Assembly: GCF_047159865.1 (NCBI RefSeq)
Contig: NZ_AP038804.1
Coordinates: 558,001-622,000 of the forward strand
Source of the DNA: JAIOSF01 sp047159865
GTDB lineage: Bacteria > Campylobacterota > Campylobacteria > Campylobacterales > Arcobacteraceae
Direction of reading: 5' to 3'
Length of the DNA stretch: 64,000 nucleotides
The position numbers and the translations under genes were made by a program. Below the pieces are notes generated by a model that was not told the DNA's origin, did no database searches, and saw only the letters and a list, made by a program, of their open reading frames with translations. Shown in pieces: positions 56,842 through 64,000 of the stretch. Positions within the stretch are counted from its first letter, which is position 1; the number at the start of each line of letters is the position of its first letter.

Positions 56842-57624
56842 CTAATTTTTCTCTAAAAGTTTTTTTAAAATCAACTTTAATTTATTTTCTTCAATCGGTT
56901 TTCCAAGCCAAGCTTTTGCTGTAATTAATTTTCCCAACTGATTAATATTATCATAATTTTTTGGGATAAGCATGACAATGGGTAAATTTTTCGTAGCATA
57001 ATCTACTTTTATCATCTCTGCTAATTCTATAGACTTTTCATTTGGCAAACTAAAATCACAAAATAATATATCTATAGGATATTTTTTAATTTTTTTCCAA
57101 CCATCTTCTGTATTATCTGAAGTTAAAACATTATACCCTTCATCCGTAGCAATTTTTTTTACCATATATCTTACTAAAGCAGCATCATCAATCACTAAAA
57201 CTGTTTTAAGCTCATCATATTGTTGCTTTTTATTCTCTGCAATATGAATGTATTTAGTAAATTCATTCTCGAAGTCCATGAAAACATTTTCAGATTCATC
57301 ATCATCGAAAATACCTTGTGAAATATTATCTACAAGTAATGAGATAAAATTCTTTAATTCAAAAAATAAATGAGCCAATTGATTATCAAATTGAAGCTTG
57401 TCCTCTCTGACAAATTGTAAAACATCTTCAGCTTTATGCGTCAATGCAACTACTTCAAACATCCCCAACAAATCTGCTGTACCCTTTATAGTATGAATTG
57501 AGCGAAAAACTTCGTTTATATTTTCTTTAGTACAATTACCAGATTGGATATCTATAATAGAGTTTTCTAAACTCGTTAATTTATTTTTAAATTCATCAAA
57601 AAATATATTTTGTTCAATCTCCAT
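56842..57624 (-). CDS. HPt-receiver two-domain signalling protein
   Basis: 260 residues from the ATG at 57624. An N-terminal histidine-phosphotransfer domain has His44 in RSIHTIKGTADLLG, as in CheA P1. A C-terminal receiver has VLVIDDAALVR, Asp190 in ILFCDFSLPN and LGKP, a full CheY-like pocket. No catalytic ATPase or output domain. It could pass phosphate from an outside kinase, for example in a chemotaxis or c-di-GMP pathway. Single gene next to rplI. Confidence 0.88.
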   Translation of the reverse strand: MEIEQNIFFDEFKNKLTSLENSIIDIQSGNCTKENINEVFRSIHTIKGTADLLGMFEVVALTHKAEDVLQFVREDKLQFDNQLAHLFFELKNFISLLVDNISQGIFDDDESENVFMDFENEFTKYIHIAENKKQQYDELKTVLVIDDAALVRYMVKKIATDEGYNVLTSDNTEDGWKKIKKYPIDILFCDFSLPNEKSIELAEMIKVDYATKNLPIVMLIPKNYDNINQLGKLITAKAWLGKPIEENKLKLILKKLLEKN

Positions 57625-57789
57625 ATAATATATACCCCTTTTGAGTTGAATGTTCATTATACAATAAATGAATTGAATTATCAGTTATGTTCACTTAAGC
57701 TTAAATATACTTAACATTCACTATAATTTTGTTCCATTTTGTAAATTTAATATTTACATTTGAGACTATATACCGATCAGGAGGCCAAA

Positions 57790-58062
57790 ATGGCTTTAGA
57801 TTTGGACGTAAAACAAGCGATTGTTACTAAACACCAAAGAGACGAAAAAGATACAGGTTCTGCAGAAGTGCAGATTGCAATATTAAGTGCACAAATCGTA
57901 AGATTAACAGATCATTTAAAAGAAAACCATAAAGATCATCATTCAAGATTAGGTCTACTAAAAATGGTTGGTAAAAGAAAAAGACTTCTTAAATATTTAA
58001 GAAGAAAAGATTTTGCTAAATTTACACAACTTGTTGCTGATTTAGGTATCAGAGCAAAATAA
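57790..58062 (+). CDS. rpsO: 30S ribosomal protein S15
   Basis: 90 residues from the ATG at 57790 behind a very good AGGAGG; an upstream in-frame ATG at 57760 is rejected. S15 pattern: QRDEKDTGSAEVQIAILSAQ, LKENHKDHHSRLGLLKMV and KRKRLLKYLRR. S15 binds 16S rRNA and often its own leader. Confidence 0.97.
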   Translation: MALDLDVKQAIVTKHQRDEKDTGSAEVQIAILSAQIVRLTDHLKENHKDHHSRLGLLKMVGKRKRLLKYLRRKDFAKFTQLVADLGIRAK

Positions 58063-58065
58063 TCC

Positions 58066-58096
58066 AAAAAAAGTAAGTTTAAAAACTTGCTTTTTT
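58066..58096 (+). terminator. rpsO terminator
   Basis: AAAAAAGTAAGTTT pairs with AAACTTGCTTTTTT (one G-U), with the inner pairs likely open as the loop, ending in a T run. Directly after the rpsO stop. Confidence 0.75.
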
Positions 58097-58194
58097 CTTA
58101 ATTATATCTTATTATAAACAGATAAGATAAACTTTTTATACTTTGCACAAATCATTTTTGTATAATCATTTCAAGATTAAAATTTAGGAGATAA

Positions 58195-58593
58195 ATGTTA
58201 TTAACTAAAAAAAGTGAATATGCGCTTCTTTCATTAGTAAGTATTGCACAAAGTACTACTCCTAAAAATGTAGAACAATTATCAACTGAATTAAACATTT
58301 CAAAATCTTTTTTAGCAAAAATACTACAAAATTTAGCTAAAAATAATATCCTCAATTCTTATAAGGGGAATAATGGTGGCTTCACACTGAAAAAACCATG
58401 TGAAGAGCTTACAATATTTGAGATCACTACAATAGCTGAACAAAAATTTCCAACAGTTTTTGAATGTACAACCTCTACAGAAACCTGTGAAGGTAACAAA
58501 GATGGAAAATGTACGATATTTCCTCTGTTAAATAATCTACAATTTAAAATAAATGATTTTCTAAATCAACTCACTTTAAAAGACATATTATAA
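58195..58593 (+). CDS. Rrf2 family regulator with three conserved cysteines
   Basis: 132 residues. N-terminal winged helix (TKKSEYALLSLVSIA, LSTELNISKSFLAKILQNLA, YKGNNGGFTL) and Cys91, Cys98 and Cys106 in the C-terminal part, spaced C-x6-C-x7-C, close to the iron-sulphur ligands of IscR, NsrR and RsrR. It is likely a redox, nitric oxide or iron-sulphur sensor. AGGAG precedes the ATG. It lies before the DHH operon. Confidence 0.9.
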   Translation: MLLTKKSEYALLSLVSIAQSTTPKNVEQLSTELNISKSFLAKILQNLAKNNILNSYKGNNGGFTLKKPCEELTIFEITTIAEQKFPTVFECTTSTETCEGNKDGKCTIFPLLNNLQFKINDFLNQLTLKDIL

Positions 58594-58607
58594 AAAGTTC
58601 GTTACAA

Positions 58608-58643
58608 TATGTAAAATAAACAAAATATTGTTCATTTTACATA
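58608..58643 (+). promoter_or_regulatory. 36-bp palindrome upstream of the DHH operon
   Basis: TATGTAAAATAAACAA-AATA-TTGTTCATTTTACATA: 16-base arms with one mismatch around a four-base centre, between the Rrf2 stop and the DHH start. No T run follows, so an operator is more likely than a terminator. Confidence 0.65.
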
Positions 58644-58662
58644 CAAAAGGATTGTTAATAAT

Positions 58663-59715
58663 ATGAAATTTTTTCATCTCTCACATACAGATTTAGATGG
58701 TTTTGGCTGTCAATTCACTACACTACTACTCTTTCCAAATGCAATATATTATAATGCCAACTATGGAATTGAAGTAAAAATGTATCTCAAAGATATTTTA
58801 GAAAAAATTGAAGAGACAAACAAAAATGAAGAGATATTTTTTTTAATAACAGATTTAAATCTTACAGCAGACGAGTCTAAAAACTTAAATAAACACATTA
58901 TAAACTTAAATGAAAATGATGGATATAATATTACACTGCAACTCCTTGATCATCATGCAACTGGACAAAAAAGCGCGGATAAATATGACTGGTATTATCT
59001 AGATACAACTAGAAGTGCAACAAAAATAACTTATGATTATTTATGTAAAAACTATCCCTCTTTTCAAGAATCGATACCATCAAATTTTGAACAACTAATC
59101 CAAGCGATTAATGCTGTTGATATTTGGTTAGACAATGATGAATTATTTGAATTTGGAAAAGTATGTATGAGTATGATTTCAAAAGCATATGAAATAAACA
59201 ATATTTTGTTCAATACACAAAGTAGAGAATACAAATTTTATTTACTCAATAAAACATTAGAGTTTGTAAATAGAACAAATGGACATATCACATTGGATGA
59301 AAATATTTATAAACTCAAAAAAGAGTTTTTAAATATTGAAAAAAAAGACGATACAATAGATAATATAAGTTCACATTATTTAGTCAAATCACTTGACAAC
59401 AAAAAAGAAGAACTTACTGTATATTACCAAGGTCAAAAAGGTTTGCTCACCTATAATTTAGGAGGAATTTCTATCCCTGCAAATGCATTTTTAAAAGCAA
59501 ACGAAGATTATGATTTTTTTATAGATATTAATAGACGAGGTCGTACTGGTTTTCGAGCTAACAATAAATTAGATGTATCGCTTTTAGCACAAAAATTAGC
59601 GGGTGGAGGTGGTCATCCAAATGCAAGTGGAGCTGCTTTTAAAGACTTTAAAGAAACAGTTCTTTATAATGATGTAAAAAAATTTATACAAAATAAACTA
59701 GATAATTGTAAATAA
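58663..59715 (+). CDS. DHH-family phosphoesterase
   Basis: 350 residues. N-terminal DHH domain: SHTDLDGFGCQ (metal aspartates), LITDLN and LLDHHATG; C-terminal DHHA1 domain with GGGGHPNASGAAF. This family includes NrnA oligoribonucleases and c-di-AMP/pGpG phosphodiesterases; the exact substrate is not visible. First gene of a three-gene operon, followed by the NtrC-like gene after four bases. Confidence 0.88.
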   Translation: MKFFHLSHTDLDGFGCQFTTLLLFPNAIYYNANYGIEVKMYLKDILEKIEETNKNEEIFFLITDLNLTADESKNLNKHIINLNENDGYNITLQLLDHHATGQKSADKYDWYYLDTTRSATKITYDYLCKNYPSFQESIPSNFEQLIQAINAVDIWLDNDELFEFGKVCMSMISKAYEINNILFNTQSREYKFYLLNKTLEFVNRTNGHITLDENIYKLKKEFLNIEKKDDTIDNISSHYLVKSLDNKKEELTVYYQGQKGLLTYNLGGISIPANAFLKANEDYDFFIDINRRGRTGFRANNKLDVSLLAQKLAGGGGHPNASGAAFKDFKETVLYNDVKKFIQNKLDNCK

Positions 59716-59719
59716 TATT

Positions 59720-60466
59720 ATGAAAAAATTTATTGCAGAATCTGAAGAATCAAAAAAAATTTTAAATATTGTTCAAATGTCTTCAAATTTACCTGTTAAT
59801 ATAATCATTACAGGAGAAAGAGGTGTGGGGAAAAAACTTCTAGCCAAAGAGATATTACCACAAGCCATTTGTTTTGATGGTAAACTTTTAGAAAATAGTA
59901 TTATTAATAATACAGTAAATATCCAGCAATATAAAGAACTAATAATCACTGATATACATTTGGTTCTCAATAAAAAAGAATTTTTAGCAAATTTATCCAA
60001 TATTAAAATTATTGCAACTGCCCAAACAACCATTCATGATATTGAAGAACAATTTGCGATTAAAGTTAATATCTCACCACTTGAAGAAAGAGAAGAAGAC
60101 TTAAAAATTATTTCACAAGAATATATAAATAGTGCAAACAAAATTTATAATACAAATATTACTTTGGATAATATTCATCTAGATATCTCTCAAAATGGTA
60201 TCTCTCTAAAAAAATCGATTTATAAAAATACTTTATTGAACTCTTTAAATAGTGAAGAGATTAATCAAGCACTTGAACACTATATAGATAAAAAACTAGA
60301 TGAACAAAAAACTTATAAAGACTTTTTAAAGGTGATTGAGATACCATTACTCAATATTGCAAAAATAAAATTTAAGTCCCAACTACAAATGGCAACAAAA
60401 CTCAATCTTAACAGAATAACTTTAAGAAAAAAACTAGAACAATATTTTGGAAATAACCATGAATAA
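59720..60466 (+). CDS. Degenerate NtrC-like AAA+ protein with Fis helix-turn-helix
   Basis: 248 residues. Walker A is ITGERGVGKK; Walker B is decayed (ELIITDIH instead of LFLDE). The GAFTGA loop that contacts sigma-54, and the segment around it, are missing. The sensor/arginine region is recognisable (ISPLEEREEDLKIISQEYI) and the C-terminus has a clear Fis-type DNA-binding helix-turn-helix (MATKLNLNRITLRKKLEQYF). So it likely binds DNA but cannot activate sigma-54 holoenzyme in the usual way. It overlaps the next gene by eight bases. Confidence 0.8.
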   Translation: MKKFIAESEESKKILNIVQMSSNLPVNIIITGERGVGKKLLAKEILPQAICFDGKLLENSIINNTVNIQQYKELIITDIHLVLNKKEFLANLSNIKIIATAQTTIHDIEEQFAIKVNISPLEEREEDLKIISQEYINSANKIYNTNITLDNIHLDISQNGISLKKSIYKNTLLNSLNSEEINQALEHYIDKKLDEQKTYKDFLKVIEIPLLNIAKIKFKSQLQMATKLNLNRITLRKKLEQYFGNNHE

Positions 60467-61145
60467 TTTTTATGAAAAACTACTTGAACATGATTTAAAC
60501 CCTTATTTTATTTTTAATGCAAATGGTAAAATACTAAAATTTAATAAAGAGGCTGAATTTTTACTAAACTATGTTAGTATTAAGGAGCTTTTCAACCTTG
60601 CTGTAGATAATGCAAGTCAAGATTTTGGTTTTTCTCAGAAGTTCATACCTCTAAAATTTAATAAACATGAATATTACGCTATCTTAGTAGGATATACATC
60701 AGATGATGAGATTGCACTTCGTTTATATAAAGTAGTTTCAAATCAAACAAATACTATCAATAGTGACAAACTAAAGCTTGTGAATATTTTTAGTTTAATC
60801 GAACTATCTAAAAACACAACTCTTCTAAATAGTAACCTCAAAATAAAAGAAGTTTATGATATTTCTCTCCCTGAAATGAAAATAAATATTAATGAATTTT
60901 TGCTATGCTTAAATGAATGTTTTAAATATTTTATTGAAGATGATGAGATAACATTAAAAGTAAAAATGAAAGTTGGTGAATATGAAGTGATTGATAATCA
61001 AAAATATAAAATCATGTCTTTATTATTTTCAGCAAATCGGATGGTCAAAGGAGATCATACATTAGAAGAGAAAGCAAATAGATCTAATGTCAACATTTTT
61101 TTTAGTCAAAATAGTATTAAACTTGAATTACCTATTATCTTATAA
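60459..61145 (+). CDS. PAS protein with decayed NtrB-like kinase region
   Basis: 228 residues from the ATG at 60459. Residues 9-60 look like a PAS domain (NPYFIFNANGKILKFNKEAE). The C-terminal part hints at a histidine-kinase layout (EFLLCLNECFKYFIEDDE where an N-box would be), but no phosphoacceptor H-box and no G-box are visible. Partner of the NtrC-like protein by overlap. An NtrB origin is inference; it could be a non-catalytic sensor. Confidence 0.68.
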   Translation: MNNFYEKLLEHDLNPYFIFNANGKILKFNKEAEFLLNYVSIKELFNLAVDNASQDFGFSQKFIPLKFNKHEYYAILVGYTSDDEIALRLYKVVSNQTNTINSDKLKLVNIFSLIELSKNTTLLNSNLKIKEVYDISLPEMKININEFLLCLNECFKYFIEDDEITLKVKMKVGEYEVIDNQKYKIMSLLFSANRMVKGDHTLEEKANRSNVNIFFSQNSIKLELPIIL

Positions 61146-61169
61146 TTGTATATTTTATATACAATTATA
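61141..61169 (+). repeat. Perfect 12-bp inverted repeat before amt
   Basis: TATAATTGTATA and TATACAATTATA separated by five bases. The repeat overlaps the stop of the PAS gene and is followed by AGTTTTTATTT. It may be a terminator for the operon or an operator of amt. Confidence 0.6.
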
Positions 61170-61191
61170 AGTTTTTATTTATTCTCTTCTA

Positions 61192-61200
61192 TGGTATAGT
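61192..61200 (+). promoter_or_regulatory. Extended -10 promoter of amt
   Basis: TG-G-TATAGT, 24 bases before the amt ATG. No sigma-54 -24/-12 (GG/GC) pattern was noticed in this gap. Confidence 0.5.
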
Positions 61201-61224
61201 AACAAAAAAATTTGAGGATAAAAT

Positions 61225-62412
61225 ATGTCACATGAAATCTCTTATATAATTGACACACTATTTATAATTTTTTCTTTTGTACTTATCATTTTTATGGTAC
61301 CTGGATTTGCGATGCTTGAGGCAGGTATAGTACGAACAAAAAATGTTACAGCCGTGTTAATGATCAATACTATGATATATGCTTTTGCATCATTTGCATT
61401 TTTAATTATTGGATATCATATTGCTTTTGGCGCATTTGAAAATGAAAACATGAGTAAATGGGCTTTTGTATTGTTTCAAATGGCTTTTGTTGGTAAAGTA
61501 ATTAATATTATGAGTGGGGGAGTTAGTGAAAGAGCTCGAATTATACCACTTACTATATTTGCTGTAATAATGGCAGCATTTATTTATCCCCTTGTTGTAA
61601 ATATAACATGGGGTTCAAATTTATTACAAAATACAATATTTAACCTTAGTATATATGACCTTGCAGGAAGTACTGTAATTCATTCTACAGGTGGGTGGGC
61701 TTTATTAGCAGCTATATTTATTATTGGACCAAGAGTTCATAGATACGGGAAAAATGGTGCAGTAAGAGTAATACCTGCATCAAATATACCACTTGTAACT
61801 TTAGGTGCTTTTTTACTCTGGATAGGATGGTTTGGATTCAATGGAGGAAGTGTTGGATCTATCACTTCAAAAGAAAATGCAGATTTAGTGGCACTCACTA
61901 TTCTCAATACAAATACAGCAGGATTATCAGGAGCAATTATCGCTGGTGCATTAATGCTCATTAAGTATAAAAAGCTTGATATTACTATGGTATTAAATGG
62001 TGCTTTAGGTGGACTAGTATCTATTACTGCTGGTCCTGATTTATATAATATTTATCAGCCTATTTTGATTGGAGCAATTGGTGGTGTACTCGTTGTGTTT
62101 GCTGTACCAGTTTTTGACAAATTCAAATTAGATGATCCAGTTGGGGCATTATCTGTGCATCTAGTAAATGGTATCTGGGGGACACTTGCTGTTGGTATTT
62201 TTGCAAGTAATCCAGAAGAAGGGATAACTTTTATAGGACAATTACAAGGGGTAATTACAATTGCCATATTTGCTTTTATAAGTAGTTATATAGTATTATT
62301 CCTTATAAATAAAATTATGCCACTAAGAATCAATCATGATGAAGAGCAAGAGGGTCTTGATGTAAATGAATGTGGGCTTGAAGCCTACCCAGAATTCAAA
62401 AGAGCATTTTAA
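61225..62412 (+). CDS. amt: Ammonium transporter Amt
   Basis: 395 residues with about eleven membrane helices. Key residues are present: Asp145 in the YDLAGSTVIH segment, the twin histidines His153 and His312 (SVHLVNGIWGTLAVG) of the conduction pore. No signal peptide, as in some Amt proteins. Imports ammonium and is blocked by uridylylation-free GlnK. 24 bases before glnK, so amt-glnK is one unit. Confidence 0.95.
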   Translation: MSHEISYIIDTLFIIFSFVLIIFMVPGFAMLEAGIVRTKNVTAVLMINTMIYAFASFAFLIIGYHIAFGAFENENMSKWAFVLFQMAFVGKVINIMSGGVSERARIIPLTIFAVIMAAFIYPLVVNITWGSNLLQNTIFNLSIYDLAGSTVIHSTGGWALLAAIFIIGPRVHRYGKNGAVRVIPASNIPLVTLGAFLLWIGWFGFNGGSVGSITSKENADLVALTILNTNTAGLSGAIIAGALMLIKYKKLDITMVLNGALGGLVSITAGPDLYNIYQPILIGAIGGVLVVFAVPVFDKFKLDDPVGALSVHLVNGIWGTLAVGIFASNPEEGITFIGQLQGVITIAIFAFISSYIVLFLINKIMPLRINHDEEQEGLDVNECGLEAYPEFKRAF

Positions 62413-62436
62413 TATAACTAGAACAAGGGAACCTAA

Positions 62437-62775
62437 ATGAAAAAAATTGAAGCGATTATAAAACCATTTAAGCTAGAGGATGTAAAAGATGCTCTAACAG
62501 AGGCAGGTATAACAGGTATGACTGTAACAGATGTAAAAGGGTATGGAAGACAACAAGGACATAGTGAACTTTATAGAGGTGCGGAGTATATTGTAGATTT
62601 TTTACCAAAAATCAAGATTGATTTAGTTGTTGCAAATGCACAAGTTGATGAAGTACTCACTATTATTTCAGAAGCTGCTAAAACTGGTAAAATTGGTGAT
62701 GGTAAAATTTTTGTTTCTGCTGTTGAAAAAATCATTAGAATTCGAACAAGTGAAGAGGACGAAGAAGCAATTTAG
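62437..62775 (+). CDS. glnK: Nitrogen regulatory protein P-II (GlnK)
   Basis: 112 residues, MKKIEAIIKPFKLEDVKDAL, with a T-loop GHSELYRGAEY and Tyr51 at the classical uridylylation position, and the closing GKIFVSAVEKIIRIR. It binds ATP, ADP and 2-oxoglutarate and docks on Amt. The C-terminal tail TSEEDEEAI is acidic. The AAGGGAACC site precedes the ATG. Confidence 0.96.
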   Translation: MKKIEAIIKPFKLEDVKDALTEAGITGMTVTDVKGYGRQQGHSELYRGAEYIVDFLPKIKIDLVVANAQVDEVLTIISEAAKTGKIGDGKIFVSAVEKIIRIRTSEEDEEAI

Positions 62776-62796
62776 ATAGTATAATAACTATCTAAA
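62771..62796 (+). terminator. Hairpin after glnK
   Basis: TTTAGATAGT and ACTATCTAAA around ATAATA: a perfect 10-bp stem starting at the glnK stop. The following T run is weak. It faces the convergent transporter gene. Confidence 0.55.
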
Positions 62797-62840
62797 TTGA
62801 CTACACATTAACTCACATTAAACAAATATCATTTTCACTC

Positions 62841-63752
62841 TTATCTAAAAATCCAAGTAACAATTTCTATATTAAAATAGATCAAAAATAAAAATAAAAA
62901 ACTACTCATTAAAATAGCACCAGCAACAGATGATGGCTTGCAATTATAAAGTGCGGCTATATTAACATTTGTAACTGCTAAAGGAGCAAAAAGTGAAATA
63001 AGTAGTATTACAGCTATCTGATTATCCAGATCTGAATATAATGCAAAAACAATCCCCACAGCAGGTAAAAATACTAGTTTAACAAAACTGATTGATAAAC
63101 TTAATTTATAATCATGCTCTCTCAATTTTACTTTACTTAAATAAATACCTAAGATGATAAGTTGTATCACAATTGCAGCATATGCGCCCATCTCTAATAC
63201 TAAGTTAATTTGGGGATCAATTGAAATACTAAAATAATTGAAAAGTAATGCTATTAATGCAAACCAAAGAATAGGTATCTTCACCATTGATATCAAGGAT
63301 TCTTTTAAGCTAAAAGAACTTTTTGCATAAAAAAATATTCCAATAGTATAAATAAAGAAAATATTTGCAATATTGATCATACTAGTATAAGGAACACTAC
63401 TTTCTCCAAATAATGCGATACCAAGTGGGATAGAAAGATTTCCCGTATTTCCTATTAAAGAGGATACTATAAATATTGATTGCTCCTGTTTGTCTTCAAA
63501 AATATACTTAGCAACTAAGAGTAAAAATATAAGTACTGATATTATAACCAGTAGATATACTAATGGTAAATACAATAAATCATTATTTATAGAGACTCTA
63601 GTCAGTCCCCAAAATGTTAAGATAGGTTGTAAAAAGTACACAGATAAAAGAATAAGTGTTTTTTCATTTATATCATGAGTAAATATTTTTTTAAGTGCAT
63701 ATCCAATACAAATAAACAAATAAATTGAAGTAATTATTATTAGTGTTTCCAT
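62841..63752 (-). CDS. AEC family transporter (auxin efflux carrier type)
   Basis: 303 residues from the ATG at 63752; a longer frame starts with TTG at 63824 and is less likely, as AEC proteins start almost directly with a helix. About ten membrane helices in two halves. IGNTGNLSIPLGIALFGESS is the family motif around the fourth-fifth helix. Such carriers export small acids or related compounds; the substrate is not known. No good ribosome site. Confidence 0.82.
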   Translation of the reverse strand: METLIIITSIYLFICIGYALKKIFTHDINEKTLILLSVYFLQPILTFWGLTRVSINNDLLYLPLVYLLVIISVLIFLLLVAKYIFEDKQEQSIFIVSSLIGNTGNLSIPLGIALFGESSVPYTSMINIANIFFIYTIGIFFYAKSSFSLKESLISMVKIPILWFALIALLFNYFSISIDPQINLVLEMGAYAAIVIQLIILGIYLSKVKLREHDYKLSLSISFVKLVFLPAVGIVFALYSDLDNQIAVILLISLFAPLAVTNVNIAALYNCKPSSVAGAILMSSFLFLFLIYFNIEIVTWIFR

Positions 63753-63838
63753 TGCGTGAGTATATTCAAAAGATTTCAATAAGTCAAATAAAAAATTTAC
63801 TATTATTAATGTATAATCATACAAAAAAAGGAGTATAT

Positions 63839-64000
63839 ATGTTTGAGAAGTTAAAAGAGAATATTATCAACTATATTTACAATATTTCAAAACAACCCGT
63901 TAAGTTAAATGTTTTATTACAAGCAAATATACTTTTTAATGAAGGGATGAAATTAGATGGAACAAAACTAGGATTTAGACTTAGAGCAGCTAGAGCTTAT
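63839..64000 (+). CDS. Unknown protein, N-terminal part (partial)
   Basis: 54 codons from an ATG with AAGGAG six bases upstream, open to the window end. The start MFEKLKENIINYIYNISKQP is followed by a segment ending in FRLRAARAY. Not recognised; charged and amphipathic. Divergent from the AEC gene. Confidence 0.55.
   Translation, partial: MFEKLKENIINYIYNISKQPVKLNVLLQANILFNEGMKLDGTKLGFRLRAARAY

Noticed and set aside
58608..58643. Palindrome as terminator of the Rrf2 gene
   Set aside because: No T run follows, and it is longer and more symmetric than needed; operator preferred, although not excluded.
63753..63824. Longer start for the AEC transporter
   Set aside because: It would begin with TTG without ribosome site and add a 24-residue extension not usual for the family.

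Overview
This window is a single, gene-dense, AT-rich bacterial chromosome segment. It contains a complete rRNA operon, housekeeping genes with a Campylobacterota flavour, and no phage, IS or CRISPR. The 16S V3 region, the hrcA-grpE-dnaK order, the tatD-mltD-rlpA-...-kdsC-lptC-lptA-ysxC envelope cluster and the frequent TTG starts point to the Arcobacter group (Campylobacterota). That assignment is by recognition, not by alignment.

Layout. 1-3.7 kb (+): end of rnc, then aroC, thrS, infC. 3.8-4.4 kb (-): beta-carbonic anhydrase. 4.5-10.1 kb (-): an rrn operon (16S, tRNA-Ala, 23S, 5S) with a consensus promoter and visible processing stems. 10.1-15.4 kb: two small genes, then the heat-shock operon hrcA-grpE-dnaK with two CIRCE-like operators, then yajQ and a parvulin. 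15.4-24.7 kb (-): exbB-exbD-dsbD, a small protein, rseP-pgsA-fabL, slt, maf-pta and a membrane protein. 24.7-38.4 kb (mostly +): ywbE, a DUF2461 protein, a methyltransferase, ccdAB fused into the ligA transcription unit, an FAD protein-surE-small HTH-like protein-mltA-psd, an ABC-F ATPase, rpmB, a K+ channel, argJ. 38.5-41.2 kb: comEA-like and recD2. 41.4-47.8 kb: an accessory island with a secreted protein, a duplicated-domain protein, an EF-hand protein preceded by a 30-codon ORF, and a two-component system. 47.8-57.6 kb (-): a GNAT, ysxC, lptA, lptC, kdsC, hisB, rlpA, mltD, tatD, a small protein, hslU, hslV, rplI and an HPt-receiver protein. 57.8-64 kb (+): rpsO, an Rrf2 regulator, a DHH phosphoesterase, a degenerate NtrC-like and a degenerate NtrB-like protein, amt, glnK; then an AEC transporter (-) and the start of an unknown gene.

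Two parts look like undescribed systems. (1) In the 41-48 kb island three minus-strand promoters (secreted protein; small ORF plus EF-hand protein; the histidine kinase itself) share the same architecture: TGTGACA-N5-TGTGACA-N9-(-10 hexamer). This looks like a self-regulated two-component regulon with the response regulator overlapping -35. (2) Directly upstream of amt-glnK is an operon of a DHH phosphoesterase, an NtrC relative that has lost the sigma-54 contact loop but keeps a Fis helix-turn-helix, and a PAS protein with a decayed kinase region. It lies behind a 36-bp palindrome next to an Rrf2 gene with three cysteines. This could be a sigma-54-independent nitrogen or redox switch.

Start codons were adjusted where a Shine-Dalgarno sequence or the family N-terminus decided them; several genes start with TTG or GTG.
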